A DNA stretch of 6,855 nt from an uncultured Collinsella sp. (GTDB lineage: Bacteria > Actinomycetota > Coriobacteriia > Coriobacteriales > Coriobacteriaceae). The stretch spans positions 1 through 6,855 of the forward strand of contig CAAECT010000203.1 of NCBI GenBank assembly GCA_900754435.1. Reading direction: 5' to 3'. The translations under genes and the position numbers were made by a program. Below, in pieces: positions 1-5,965 of the stretch. Numbering within the stretch: the stretch's first letter is position 1; each line of letters opens with the position of its first letter. Below the pieces are notes generated by a model. The model did no database searches. It worked only from the letters and a program-made list of their open reading frames with translations, and was not told where the DNA came from.

Positions 1-388
1 CAGCTGCCGTATTTGCGTTCTCGGCATCCGATGCCAACGTTTCGGGTAGGTTGTGGCCAAAAGCCGCCGCGCAATCCGGATGATCTTCTTTCCATGCACG
101 CAAGAGCGACACGGCCTCTTTGGCATCATTGATGCCGGACAGATCAGACCCCAACGTCCGCAGCGCCCAACCTGTATAGAAGGTATGCACGTCGATCAGG
201 CCAGGCATGACAGTGCGGTCGCCCAGGTCAACTACCTCGTCCGCCTGGGTCAAATACGAAGCTAGCTCACACTTGGTGCCAACAGCCTCAATTCGATTGC
301 CACGGACCGCTACGAAACCTTCAAACGGCAGGTCCCCCGTACCGGTAAAGACGCTCTTAGACGTCAGGACCGTCAAACGATCAGACAT
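1..388 (-). CDS. Amidohydrolase-family protein, N-terminal part (cut by window edge)
   Basis: The first 129 residues of a metal-dependent hydrolase of the amidohydrolase superfamily; the rest lies beyond position 1. A small beta-sandwich comes first (residues about 5-60, with 'VFTGTGDLPFEGFVAVRGNRIEAVG', a pattern typical of these enzymes, here spanning residues 13-37), then 'VMPGLIDVHTF' at 60-70, which is the strand-1 metal site at the start of the barrel. Family members usually have HxH there; this one reads H68-T69-F70, so the second histidine is absent. The remaining residues resemble the large YtcJ-like (Amidohydrolase_3) group more than dihydroorotase or urease types, but substrate cannot be told. 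The start ATG lies 9 bases after the stop of the carrier gene, and an AGGTGG ribosome site overlaps that stop codon, so the two are co-transcribed and probably translationally coupled. Likely role, by context: cytoplasmic hydrolysis of the compound imported by the carrier. Confidence 0.8.
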   Translation of the reverse strand, partial: MSDRLTVLTSKSVFTGTGDLPFEGFVAVRGNRIEAVGTKCELASYLTQADEVVDLGDRTVMPGLIDVHTFYTGWALRTLGSDLSGINDAKEAVSLLRAWKEDHPDCAAAFGHNLPETLASDAENANTAA

Positions 389-397
389 CACAACCAC

Positions 398-1860
398 CTA
401 CATCGGAAGCATGCCAGAGATTGCCGTTACGATCAGGCCAAAGACAACCATGAAAATGAAGAACTTCCAAATGGTCTTCCACCATTGGCCAAACGAAATC
501 CTAGCCACGGCAAGACCGGCGACCGTCATGCCCGCCACGGGGCTGATGGTGTTGATGGTCTGGTTGGCAAACTGGAGCGCGGTGACGGCCGCCTCGGGAT
601 TGAGGCCCATGAGCTCGGTCAGGGGTCCCATAACGGGCATGGTGAGCGCCGCCAGGCCAGAACTCGAGGGAACCAGCAAAGAGAGCAGGCCAAGGACGAT
701 ATACATAAACGTGGTGTAGACGGCGGCGGGTGCACCGGCGAGCGCGGTAGCGAGCGCCTGGAGGATGGTGTCGATGATCATGCCGCCCTCAGCGATGACC
801 AGAATACCGCGAGCGATACCGATAACGATGGCAGCGTACGCAAAGTCGGCGAGACCCTTAACGAACTCCTCTGCGATCGTCTGCTGGTCAAGACCGCCCA
901 GGATACCGGCAAGCAAGCCCATGCCAAGGAACACGGCGGAAATCTCATTCATGTACCAGCCCTGGGTAACAAGACCCCAGACGATAATGCCCATACCGCA
1001 AGCAAAATCGATAAGCACGAGCTTCTGACGGATAGTGAACTCTTCCTCGATGGAGGCATCGGTCACGGAAAACTCAATACGCTTGAGCTTATCGTCCTCG
1101 TACACAATGGACGACTCGGGGTTTTTCTTGACGCGCATAGCGTAGCGCATGGCCCATGCGATACCGACGGCAGTGAAGATGACCCAAGAAACGGCACGCA
1201 GCCACAGTTGCGGATTACCCTCGATGCCAATGATGCCTTGGGCGATCAAAACATTAAACGGGTCGATGGTCGAAGCACAATATCCCAAGTTAGGACCAAG
1301 GAAGCAGATGATGAATGCCGTCATCGAGTCATAACCGATACCCATCATGATGGGAATGAAGATGGCATAGAACGGCAGGGCTTCCTCAGACATACCAAAC
1401 GTAGTGCCGCAAATGGACAGCAACGTCATCGTGATGGGAATGATGAGGATGTCCTTGTTCTTGAGCTTTTTAATCACACGGCTCATGCCGGCATTCAAAG
1501 CGTTGGTCTTGGTGATGATTGCGAACGATCCGCCAATCAATAAGACGAACGCAACGACGTCGGCAGCCTCTTGGATACCCTTGGTGGCGCTTGCAGGACC
1601 GCGAAGATATCCTGGCCCAGATTGATGGTCTCGCCGGTCTCGGAATCGGTGTAGTTCTTATCGACCTGTTCATAGGTTCCAGCAACGGCGACTTCACGCT
1701 CGCCCGCCGCTGTCGAAATCGTCTTGCGCTGATACTGACCAGAGGGAACGATCCAAGTCAGGACCGCAAAGACAACGATCAGCAAGAACATGATCGTATA
1801 GACATGCGGTAATTTGAACTTAAAACGTCTGTTTGTCTTCTTCGCCTTCGTATCTGACAT
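398..1860 (-). pseudogene. yfcC: YfcC-family carrier (DcuC superfamily), interrupted by a one-base frameshift
   Basis: A polytopic inner-membrane carrier of the YfcC group in the C4-dicarboxylate carrier (DcuC) superfamily; relatives have been linked to dicarboxylates, amino acids or peptides, and the substrate here is unknown. The start is the ATG at 1860 (MSDTKAKKTNRR), with GGAGG five bases upstream. Residues 18-40 form the first membrane helix, followed by a polar loop to about 80. After Q-A-P (residue 92) the frame is lost: the open frame reaches TGA near 1537, while the family sequence (KGIQEAADVVAFVLLIGG and onward) continues in the next frame to the stop at 398. Adding one base between 1586 and 1585 restores A-P-T-K-G and gives about 487 residues, the usual family length. 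The second part has many hydrophobic helices and the conserved 'VPSSSGLAALTMP' and 'NTISPVAG' stretches. It could be a true pseudogene or a sequencing error; no slippery heptamer is present. It is followed directly by the amidohydrolase gene and preceded by the GntR gene. Confidence 0.85.
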
Positions 1861-1902
1861 AGATACCTCCAAAGAACTCGAGACTGCATCGCATCTCGCT
1901 TC

Positions 1903-1925
1903 AACGTTTGCACAAGGCAAACGTT
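1903..1925. repeat. Perfect 9-bp inverted repeat in the carrier leader: likely operator
   Basis: AACGTTTGC-N5-GCAAACGTT, a perfect inverted repeat with a five-base centre. It would sit about 8-30 bases downstream of the predicted transcription start, a classic place for a repressor to block transcription. The same CGTTTGC half-site recurs once more at 2010-2016, upstream of the promoter. The neighbouring GntR regulator is the obvious candidate binder, although the sequence does not match the GT-N-TA-N-AC type core often described for HutC regulators. It could also act as an RNA hairpin in the leader. Confidence 0.5.
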
Positions 1926-1939
1926 CTATGACGTCCCAT

Positions 1940-1968
1940 AGATTACCAGCAGCTTTTCTCGTCATCAA
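1940..1968 (-). promoter_or_regulatory. Predicted promoter of the carrier-amidohydrolase operon
   Basis: On the minus strand TTGATG (1968-1963) is followed after exactly 17 bases by TAATCT (1945-1940), preceded by TGG, which makes an extended -10 element. The predicted start of transcription is near 1933, leaving a leader of about 73 bases before the carrier ATG at 1860. It is the best promoter match between the GntR stop and the carrier start; it is a consensus match by eye only. Confidence 0.55.
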
Positions 1969-1999
1969 GATAATTTCAAACTGATTGCCGCAACGCGGT

Positions 2000-2028
2000 T
2001 GAACGGTTGCGTTTGCGCCGTGAACGGT
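2000..2028. repeat. Two direct repeats TGAACGGT spaced 21 bp
   Basis: TGAACGGT occurs at 2000-2007 and again at 2021-2028, 21 bp apart, which is two turns of the DNA helix. Between them lies a copy of the CGTTTGC half-site (2010-2016). A separate inverted repeat CGCAAC-N11-GTTGCG spans 1989-2011. All sit upstream of the predicted carrier promoter, where an activator or a second regulator site would be expected. Functional meaning is inference. Confidence 0.35.
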
Positions 2029-2030
2029 AT

Positions 2031-2066
2031 GGAAACGCCCGGTGAGATGATCCACCGGGCGCTTCC
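2031..2066 (-). terminator. Strong hairpin after the GntR gene
   Basis: GGAAGCGCCCGGTG and CACCGGGCGTTTCC (minus strand) pair over 14 bp with one G-T wobble around an 8-base loop. It begins 12 bases after the GntR stop codon. There is no clear U tract beyond the stem (only TTTCC inside it), so it may be an imperfect intrinsic terminator or an mRNA-stabilising hairpin that separates gntR transcription from the carrier promoter. Confidence 0.6.
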
Positions 2067-2078
2067 ATTCGCAATGTC

Positions 2079-2822
2079 CTAGATGTCAAAAACGTAGCGA
2101 GACCCAACGATTCGCTGACGACCGATGATAAACGGCCGCCGCTGCTCATCGAAAAAGAAGGCTTCCATATAAAACAAGGGTTCGCCAACGGGAACTGCCA
2201 ACAACCGAGCGACCTCGGGCGACGCGCACGCGATCTCGAGCGTACACGGGTCGGTAAACGCGGGCGTGTGGCCCGTCCGGTTGCGCACGAACTCAAAAAT
2301 GGATTGGTTAGATAGAGGTGCCGTTGATAGATAGGCGTTGTCCTCGTAAACATAAATGTTGTTCTCGAGCATGACAGGGACGCCATCGGCAGTGCGCACG
2401 CGCTCAACGCAAATCAAGTCAGTTCCAACGGGAACACCGAAGAACTGTGCTTCGGTGGAATCCGCCGGCAGTATCTTTCTCGAAATGACACACGCCCCCG
2501 GTTCCATTCCGTTAACGCGGCATGCGTCCGAAAAACTCTGGACGTCACCCTTCTGGCGAATCTTGCGCTTGAGCTTGGGGGCATTGACAAACGTGCCTTT
2601 CCCCTGTCGCTTCGTTAGATAGCCCTGCTGGACAAGCTCTTCAATAGCGCGTCGCACGGTGACGCGGCCAACTTTATAGCTCTCAGCCAATTCGAATTCG
2701 TTGGGTATCCGCGCGCCTGCCTTGTAGGCGCCGGAGTTGATTTCGTTTTTAATGATATCGATAACCTGTTGGTACAGCGGTATCGCTGCTTTACCGTCAG
2801 TTAGCCCTTCAGTCGGTGGCAT
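2079..2822 (-). CDS. GntR-family transcriptional regulator, HutC/UTRA type
   Basis: A cytoplasmic DNA-binding repressor or activator of 247 residues, the normal length for the HutC subfamily. Residues about 14-80 are the GntR winged helix ('PLYQQVIDIIKNEI', then 'ARIPNEFELAESYKVGRVTV' at 38-56 and 'RQGKGTFV' at 72-79, the wing). Residues about 95-245 are a UTRA ligand-binding domain, ending in the typical 'PLFYMEAFFFDEQRRPFIIG' and RYVFDI. UTRA domains bind small metabolites such as sugar phosphates, amino acid derivatives or organic acids; the ligand is not readable here. The start is supported by a GGGAGAGG ribosome site just upstream of the ATG at 2822. The gene sits directly upstream of, and in the same direction as, the carrier and amidohydrolase, whose promoter region has inverted and direct repeats, so control of that operon is the likely job. 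It may also regulate itself. Confidence 0.9.
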   Translation of the reverse strand: MPPTEGLTDGKAAIPLYQQVIDIIKNEINSGAYKAGARIPNEFELAESYKVGRVTVRRAIEELVQQGYLTKRQGKGTFVNAPKLKRKIRQKGDVQSFSDACRVNGMEPGACVISRKILPADSTEAQFFGVPVGTDLICVERVRTADGVPVMLENNIYVYEDNAYLSTAPLSNQSIFEFVRNRTGHTPAFTDPCTLEIACASPEVARLLAVPVGEPLFYMEAFFFDEQRRPFIIGRQRIVGSRYVFDI

Positions 2823-2852
2823 ATACCCTCTCCCAGCACAATTAAGTCAAAA

Positions 2853-2889
2853 GCGGGCTCAAGGGCATTCAACAAGCCCTTGAGCCCGC
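2853..2889 (-). terminator. Perfect 14-bp hairpin upstream of gntR
   Basis: GCGGGCTCAAGGGC (2853-2866) and its exact complement (2876-2889) flank a 9-base loop. On the minus strand it is followed by TTTTGACTT, which fits an intrinsic terminator for the HAD genes upstream. It lies only 30 bases before the gntR ATG, so it could instead, or also, be a leader hairpin of the gntR message. Confidence 0.65.
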
Positions 2890-2892
2890 ATT

Positions 2893-2907
2893 AGCATAAA
2901 GTATGCT
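2893..2907. repeat. Small palindrome AGCATA-N3-TATGCT
   Basis: A 15-bp inverted repeat with 6-bp arms between the second HAD gene and gntR. Its left arm, read on the minus strand as TATGCT (2898-2893), could serve as a weak -10 element with TTGGTG (2921-2916) 17 bases upstream; that would start the gntR transcript at about 2886, inside the adjacent 14-bp hairpin. A regulator site overlapping a gntR promoter is one reading. Support is positional only. Confidence 0.3.
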
Positions 2908-2949
2908 TGCTGCCGCACCAAAATGTCGGGTATTTACTCATCTGACCCG

Positions 2950-2970
2950 AAAAACGCGCAACTACCGCGC
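2950..2970 (-). terminator. Short terminator directly after the second HAD gene
   Basis: Two bases after the stop codon the minus strand reads GCGCG, a 7-base loop, CGCGT and then TTTT. The stem is only about 5 bp including one G-T pair, but the run of T is in the right place. A further 6-bp stem (TCGGGT at 2945-2950 as read on the minus strand, pairing with 2926-2931) overlaps its end. It is weak alone and may act with the larger hairpin at 2853-2889. Confidence 0.35.
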
Positions 2971-2972
2971 TC

Positions 2973-3632
2973 CTAAGAAAGCGTGAGCAGCTCCGGCAGC
3001 TGGTCGATAATCTTGTCCGCGGCATCCTGGCTAAAGCCAAAGCGCTCCTCGCGCTTAGCAATAACTGTCAGGCCGGCTCGCTTGCCGGCAGTGATGCCAG
3101 GCACCGAATCCTCAACGCAGCAGCAGCGATTCGCGGGCAGCCCCAGCAGGTCCAGCGCATGCAGGTAGATATCGGGCTCGGGCTTGCTCTCCTTAAACTG
3201 CTCGCCGCTCACCACATACTCAAAGGCATCCGACAGCCCGCATGCGTTGAGCACTTCCTCGATGCTATCCATGGGAGACGAGCTGGCAAGCGCCACGCGA
3301 ACGCCGCGGCGCGGCAGCTCTCGAATCGTATCCACGGCGCCTGGGTTAATCAAAGCTTGATAGTCGCGCGGACGCTTATGAGCCCATTCGTCCCAACGGG
3401 CCAACGCTTCCTCGCCAGTGAAATGTCCCTTACCGGCGCGCTCAAACCAATCGACCAGCATATGCAGGAAGAACTGATGCGAGGTACCAACCTGCCCATT
3501 CAACTCCTCTTGAGTCAGATTAAGCCCAAGCTCCTTGGCAAACGCGGCAGTCTCGCCCAGGTAGTAATACTCGGTATCGACAATGACGCCGTCCATGTCA
3601 AAGATAACGGCGTCGAACGGAAATGCGGACAT
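2973..3632 (-). CDS. HAD-IA hydrolase, beta-phosphoglucomutase-like
   Basis: A soluble phosphatase or phosphomutase of the haloacid dehalogenase superfamily, subfamily IA, 219 residues. All four motifs are present: D12-M-D14-G in 'FDMDGVIVDTE' (nucleophile and acid/base Asp), S117 in LASSSP, K150 in SKPEPD, and E174-D175 in CVEDSVPG. The helical cap between residues about 20 and 90 is the size seen in beta-phosphoglucomutase and similar sugar phosphatases; the exact substrate cannot be set from sequence. The ATG at 3632 is chosen over one 16 codons upstream because GGGAGG lies five to six bases before it, the protein then begins just before the first strand, and the upstream extension runs through a terminator hairpin. 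It follows the Cof-type HAD gene in the same direction, but an intrinsic terminator lies in the gap. Confidence 0.9.
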   Translation of the reverse strand: MSAFPFDAVIFDMDGVIVDTEYYYLGETAAFAKELGLNLTQEELNGQVGTSHQFFLHMLVDWFERAGKGHFTGEEALARWDEWAHKRPRDYQALINPGAVDTIRELPRRGVRVALASSSPMDSIEEVLNACGLSDAFEYVVSGEQFKESKPEPDIYLHALDLLGLPANRCCCVEDSVPGITAGKRAGLTVIAKREERFGFSQDAADKIIDQLPELLTLS

Positions 3633-3647
3633 GGCACCCTCCCTAAC

Positions 3648-3673
3648 AAAAGGACGCCCGCGAGCAGGCGCCC
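3648..3673 (-). terminator. Intrinsic terminator between the two HAD genes
   Basis: On the minus strand GGGCGCCTG, loop CTCG, CGGGCGTCC form a 9-bp stem with two G-T pairs, followed at once by TTTTGTT. It starts 23 bases after the stop of the Cof-type gene and ends about 15 bases before the next ATG. It should reduce read-through into the second HAD gene. The downstream gene's ribosome site follows immediately, so the hairpin could work as an attenuator. Confidence 0.7.
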
Positions 3674-3696
3674 GAACCATGCATTAATCGGCGATT

Positions 3697-4539
3697 CTAA
3701 CCCAGCAGCTTATCCAGCGCCACCGCAATACCATCTTCGTTGTTATTGGCGGTCACCATCTGGGCCACAGCCTTAACCTCATCGACGGCGTTGCCCATGG
3801 CAACACCGGTGCCGGCCCACTCAATCATGGACTTGTCGTTCTGGCCGTCGCCAAACGATACAACCTCGCTGGCATCGATGCCGAGCTTGGGCAGGGCACC
3901 CTCGAGCGCACGGGCCTTGTCGATACCGGGCGCCGTGTACTCAAAGTACCAGTCGGCCGTAAACATGCCCGAAAGCGTCTGCTTAAAGGGCGCATACATC
4001 TCCTCGTAATGCGTCTGCAGGTATGCCGGGTCGCCTGCCGTCAGCAGCTTGTCTACGGGATAAGTGTCCACGACCTCATGCAAGCTCTCGACCTCGCGGA
4101 TCTTAAGGTCGCAGGCATCGCGCTCGTATTTGACGATGTTTTTCTGCGAGCCATCCGTCAGCGTAATCATGCAGCGGTACGAATCCTCGACATGCAAATC
4201 GCGACCGAGCGAAATCATAGGAATCACGTCAAAATTACGCAGGTGATCAATCAGGCGATGCAATTCGTCGGCAGGCATAGCCTGATCGAACAGCACCTCA
4301 TCGGTCTGAGCGTCGACCACATGCGCGCCATTGAAAGCGACTAGCAGACCGTCATGGTTTTGAAGGTCGAGCTCCTGCGCCAAGGCGTGCAGCCCCCATG
4401 CGGGACGACCCGAAGCCAAGATGAGCTTAATGCCCGACTCCTGCGCCGCGAGCAGCTTCTCGCGCGTACGCGGGCTAATCACTTTCTGGTCGTTGGTGAG
4501 CGTACCGTCGATATCCATTGCGATGGCTTTGATTGCCAT
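3697..4539 (-). CDS. Cof-type HAD-IIB phosphatase
   Basis: A cytoplasmic HAD-superfamily phosphatase of 280 residues, the usual size for the Cof/YbiV/YidA group, which hydrolyses sugar phosphates, flavin or pyridoxal phosphates and similar small molecules. Motifs: D9-I-D11-G-T (nucleophile pair), S43 in LASGRP, K208 in GIDKARAL, and G230-D231-G-Q-N234-D235 at the metal site. Residues about 85-190 form the C2-type cap inserted between motifs II and III. 'VAFNGAHV' (residues 67-74) is also typical. The start is firm: a full AAGGAGG lies five bases before the ATG at 4539. No strong leftward promoter is evident upstream; TAAGAT near 4575-4580 is a weak -10 candidate without a good -35. The natural substrate is unknown. 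Confidence 0.93.
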   Translation of the reverse strand: MAIKAIAMDIDGTLTNDQKVISPRTREKLLAAQESGIKLILASGRPAWGLHALAQELDLQNHDGLLVAFNGAHVVDAQTDEVLFDQAMPADELHRLIDHLRNFDVIPMISLGRDLHVEDSYRCMITLTDGSQKNIVKYERDACDLKIREVESLHEVVDTYPVDKLLTAGDPAYLQTHYEEMYAPFKQTLSGMFTADWYFEYTAPGIDKARALEGALPKLGIDASEVVSFGDGQNDKSMIEWAGTGVAMGNAVDEVKAVAQMVTANNNEDGIAVALDKLLG

Positions 4540-4647
4540 ATGTGCCTCCTTGCATCGTTTTTATCGCGCACTATCTTATCCGAGCCGGGGCACGTTCGCA
4601 CAGCGCGCGTATGACGGTTGCAAAACCACCCCATTTGAAACAAAGGC

Positions 4648-4685
4648 AAAAAAAGTACTTGCAAAGACGCGTTCCGACATATAAG
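4648..4685 (+). promoter_or_regulatory. Predicted rightward promoter with A-tract
   Basis: Seven A residues (4648-4654) lie just before CTTGCA (4658-4663), followed after 16 bases by TATAAG (4680-4685); reading TTGCAA as the -35 gives a 15-base spacer. The A-tract resembles an UP element, as found at strongly expressed promoters. Transcription would begin near 4692 and run through about 320 bases of leader into the gene at 5012. It is a consensus match by eye. Confidence 0.45.
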
Positions 4686-4690
4686 TTAAT

Positions 4691-4712
4691 AAAAGACCGC
4701 CGTTGCGGTTTT
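4691..4712 (+). other. Small hairpin at the start of the predicted leader RNA
   Basis: ACCGC (4696-4700), loop CGTT, GCGGT (4705-4709), flanked by AAAAG on the left and TTT on the right. It would be at the extreme 5' end of the predicted transcript. The stem of 5 bp plus A-T flanks could protect the RNA end or act as a weak terminator in either direction. Confidence 0.35.
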
Positions 4713-5011
4713 AAGTAGATCGAGCATATGAAGTTTGAGTTTTAGCGTGTAAGAGAAGGAAGATCGGCAAAGTAGAACCCCAAACGCAATGACAACTTAA
4801 TGAGGTAACTGCCACATGTGAGGCACCCAGGGCATTGCTGTCTCGATTTTGAGCACGATGCCTTCCGCCTTGCATGGGCCGTTCCATCCCGCCCCTGCAG
4901 CAACTGCCTCACGGGCTCATTGAAAACCGCATAGCACCCCAACGTCAGCACATCACCCACGACAACCAACACATCAACAAACAGCACGAACATCAACCGA
5001 TTGGAGAAGCT

Positions 5012-5902
5012 ATGACAAACCACCACGCTGAAGACGGCGATAAGAAAAGCATTCTGGATGCCCGCATTGAGCGAGCATATGCAAACGAATATGACGCCGC
5101 CTTTGCCGCCGCGACCATCAAGAACTACGCGTCGCTACCGCTCGCGACGATCTTGGCCGACCGCCCTCAACTGCTGAAGCACTGCACAAAGATCATGGGG
5201 GACCCCGACATTCGCAAGCTGACAGACCCCTATGCCCCAAAACGCGACAACGATTCGTACGTTCTTACCGTAGGCTGCCTAGCCCATATGCTTACGGCGC
5301 TCGACACGAAACTCAAGCTCGAATGGGAACCCGACGAGCGTCATGAACTCGAAAGCAAGCGGAACACCCTGCGCACCGCACTGTTCCTTCCGTTGGACGG
5401 CCTCAAGCGCTGCAACGTCGAGCTCAATACACGGGCGCGGCAAAAGCCCGGGACCACGGGGCAGAAAACTCCAAGACCCCATGCGGCCATCGTCGACCGC
5501 AACCGATATAACCGCATGACCGCGCACTTTTCCGCCGAGGGAGCAGCCATAAGGACGCTGATCGACCTGCTGTGCCTCCTGAGCATCAACGAGCTATTTG
5601 AGGGCTATCTCGCCCTTGTTCCCGCGACGGCACCCAAGTCGGCAGCAAAGATCATCGAGACCTGCAGACGCCAGTTTGAGCGCCATCGCAATGGCAGCGA
5701 GATGAACGCCAGCATCGCGCAGTACTACGCGGCTCATTATAAAAATGACGGATGTGCCCCTGTCGAGCATCAGCTGCGGCTCGCCTACACCACGCCCACC
5801 GCAACGCTCCATCGCTTTGGAGCCCTTGGCGCTTGCGAGCCGCACGAACAGGCAGCCTGCCCCACAACCGAGCTCGATCTGAGGCTCGGACGAACCCTGT
5901 AG
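5012..5902 (+). CDS. Hypothetical protein, first gene of the transfer cluster
   Basis: I do not recognise this 296-residue protein. It looks soluble and mostly helical, with no signal peptide, no clear membrane helix and no obvious catalytic motif. It is charged at the N-terminus (MTNHHAEDGDKKS), has a basic linker around residues 131-160 (rich in R, K, P, with T-G-Q-K) and a hydrophobic helical patch near 170-193. Four cysteines are scattered in the second half and do not form a zinc-finger pattern. The ATG at 5012 is preferred over an in-frame ATG at 4874 because GGAG lies five bases before it and the upstream extension translates into low-complexity Q/H/N-rich sequence from CA-rich leader. 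It lies 63 bp upstream of the ClpP-like gene in the same direction, so a role in the mobile element (regulation, replication or transfer) is likely but unproven. Confidence 0.75.
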   Translation: MTNHHAEDGDKKSILDARIERAYANEYDAAFAAATIKNYASLPLATILADRPQLLKHCTKIMGDPDIRKLTDPYAPKRDNDSYVLTVGCLAHMLTALDTKLKLEWEPDERHELESKRNTLRTALFLPLDGLKRCNVELNTRARQKPGTTGQKTPRPHAAIVDRNRYNRMTAHFSAEGAAIRTLIDLLCLLSINELFEGYLALVPATAPKSAAKIIETCRRQFERHRNGSEMNASIAQYYAAHYKNDGCAPVEHQLRLAYTTPTATLHRFGALGACEPHEQAACPTTELDLRLGRTL

Positions 5903-5923
5903 CCCGCCAGCCCCTCCGCGGGC
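5902..5923 (+). other. Hairpin overlapping the stop of the hypothetical gene
   Basis: GCCCGC (5902-5907) pairs with GCGGGC (5918-5923) around a 10-base loop; the first base belongs to the TAG stop. No T run follows, so it is not a standard intrinsic terminator. It may be an RNA-stability or processing structure between this gene and the ClpP-like gene. Confidence 0.45.
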
Positions 5924-5965
5924 AACAATCCTATTCCACAACACAACCAACAGAAAGGAGTCCTC

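Larger units (their letters stand above)
4540..5011. other. Intergenic region between chromosomal genes and mobile-element genes
   Basis: 472 bp with no convincing gene on either strand, between leftward HAD genes and rightward transfer genes. Contents: the ribosome site of the Cof-type gene at its left end; a rightward promoter-like segment near 4648-4685; a small hairpin at 4696-4709; an imperfect hairpin at 4831-4862 (GGCAT pairing with ATGCC, inner TGCT with AGCA); and a G-poor, CA-rich stretch from about 4938 to 5000 before the next gene. The edge of the mobile element, and possibly a transfer origin, may be here, but one end alone gives no attachment-site repeat. Confidence 0.6.

Noticed and set aside
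485..1543. Long open frame of 352 codons on the plus strand, antisense to the carrier gene
   Set aside because: It is an antisense shadow: the translation is H/D/G/N-rich with no family resemblance, while the minus-strand frame gives a clear membrane carrier.
1577..1590. Programmed -1 ribosomal frameshifting in the carrier gene
   Set aside because: No X-XXY-YYZ slippery heptamer, no clear downstream pseudoknot, and carriers of this family are not known to use frameshifting; a one-base deletion explains it more simply.
3633..3680. Upstream start for the second HAD protein at 3680
   Set aside because: The extra 16 residues (R/P/G-rich) come from the terminator hairpin and ribosome site; HAD-IA proteins begin shortly before the first DxD strand.
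4874..5011. N-terminal extension of the hypothetical protein starting at 4874
   Set aside because: The extension is low-complexity Q/H/N-rich and has no ribosome site, whereas the ATG at 5012 has GGAG at proper spacing.
4540..5011. tRNA gene, tRNA-end attachment site or CRISPR array in the long gap
   Set aside because: No cloverleaf-forming segment with a T-loop GTTCRA pattern and no regularly spaced repeats were seen on either strand.
4742..5026. Minus-strand frame of 94 codons with a CPGCLTC cysteine cluster
   Set aside because: It has no supported ribosome site, overlaps the start of the well-supported gene at 5012 and the CA-rich leader, and its hydrophobic N-terminus is just the complement of that leader.
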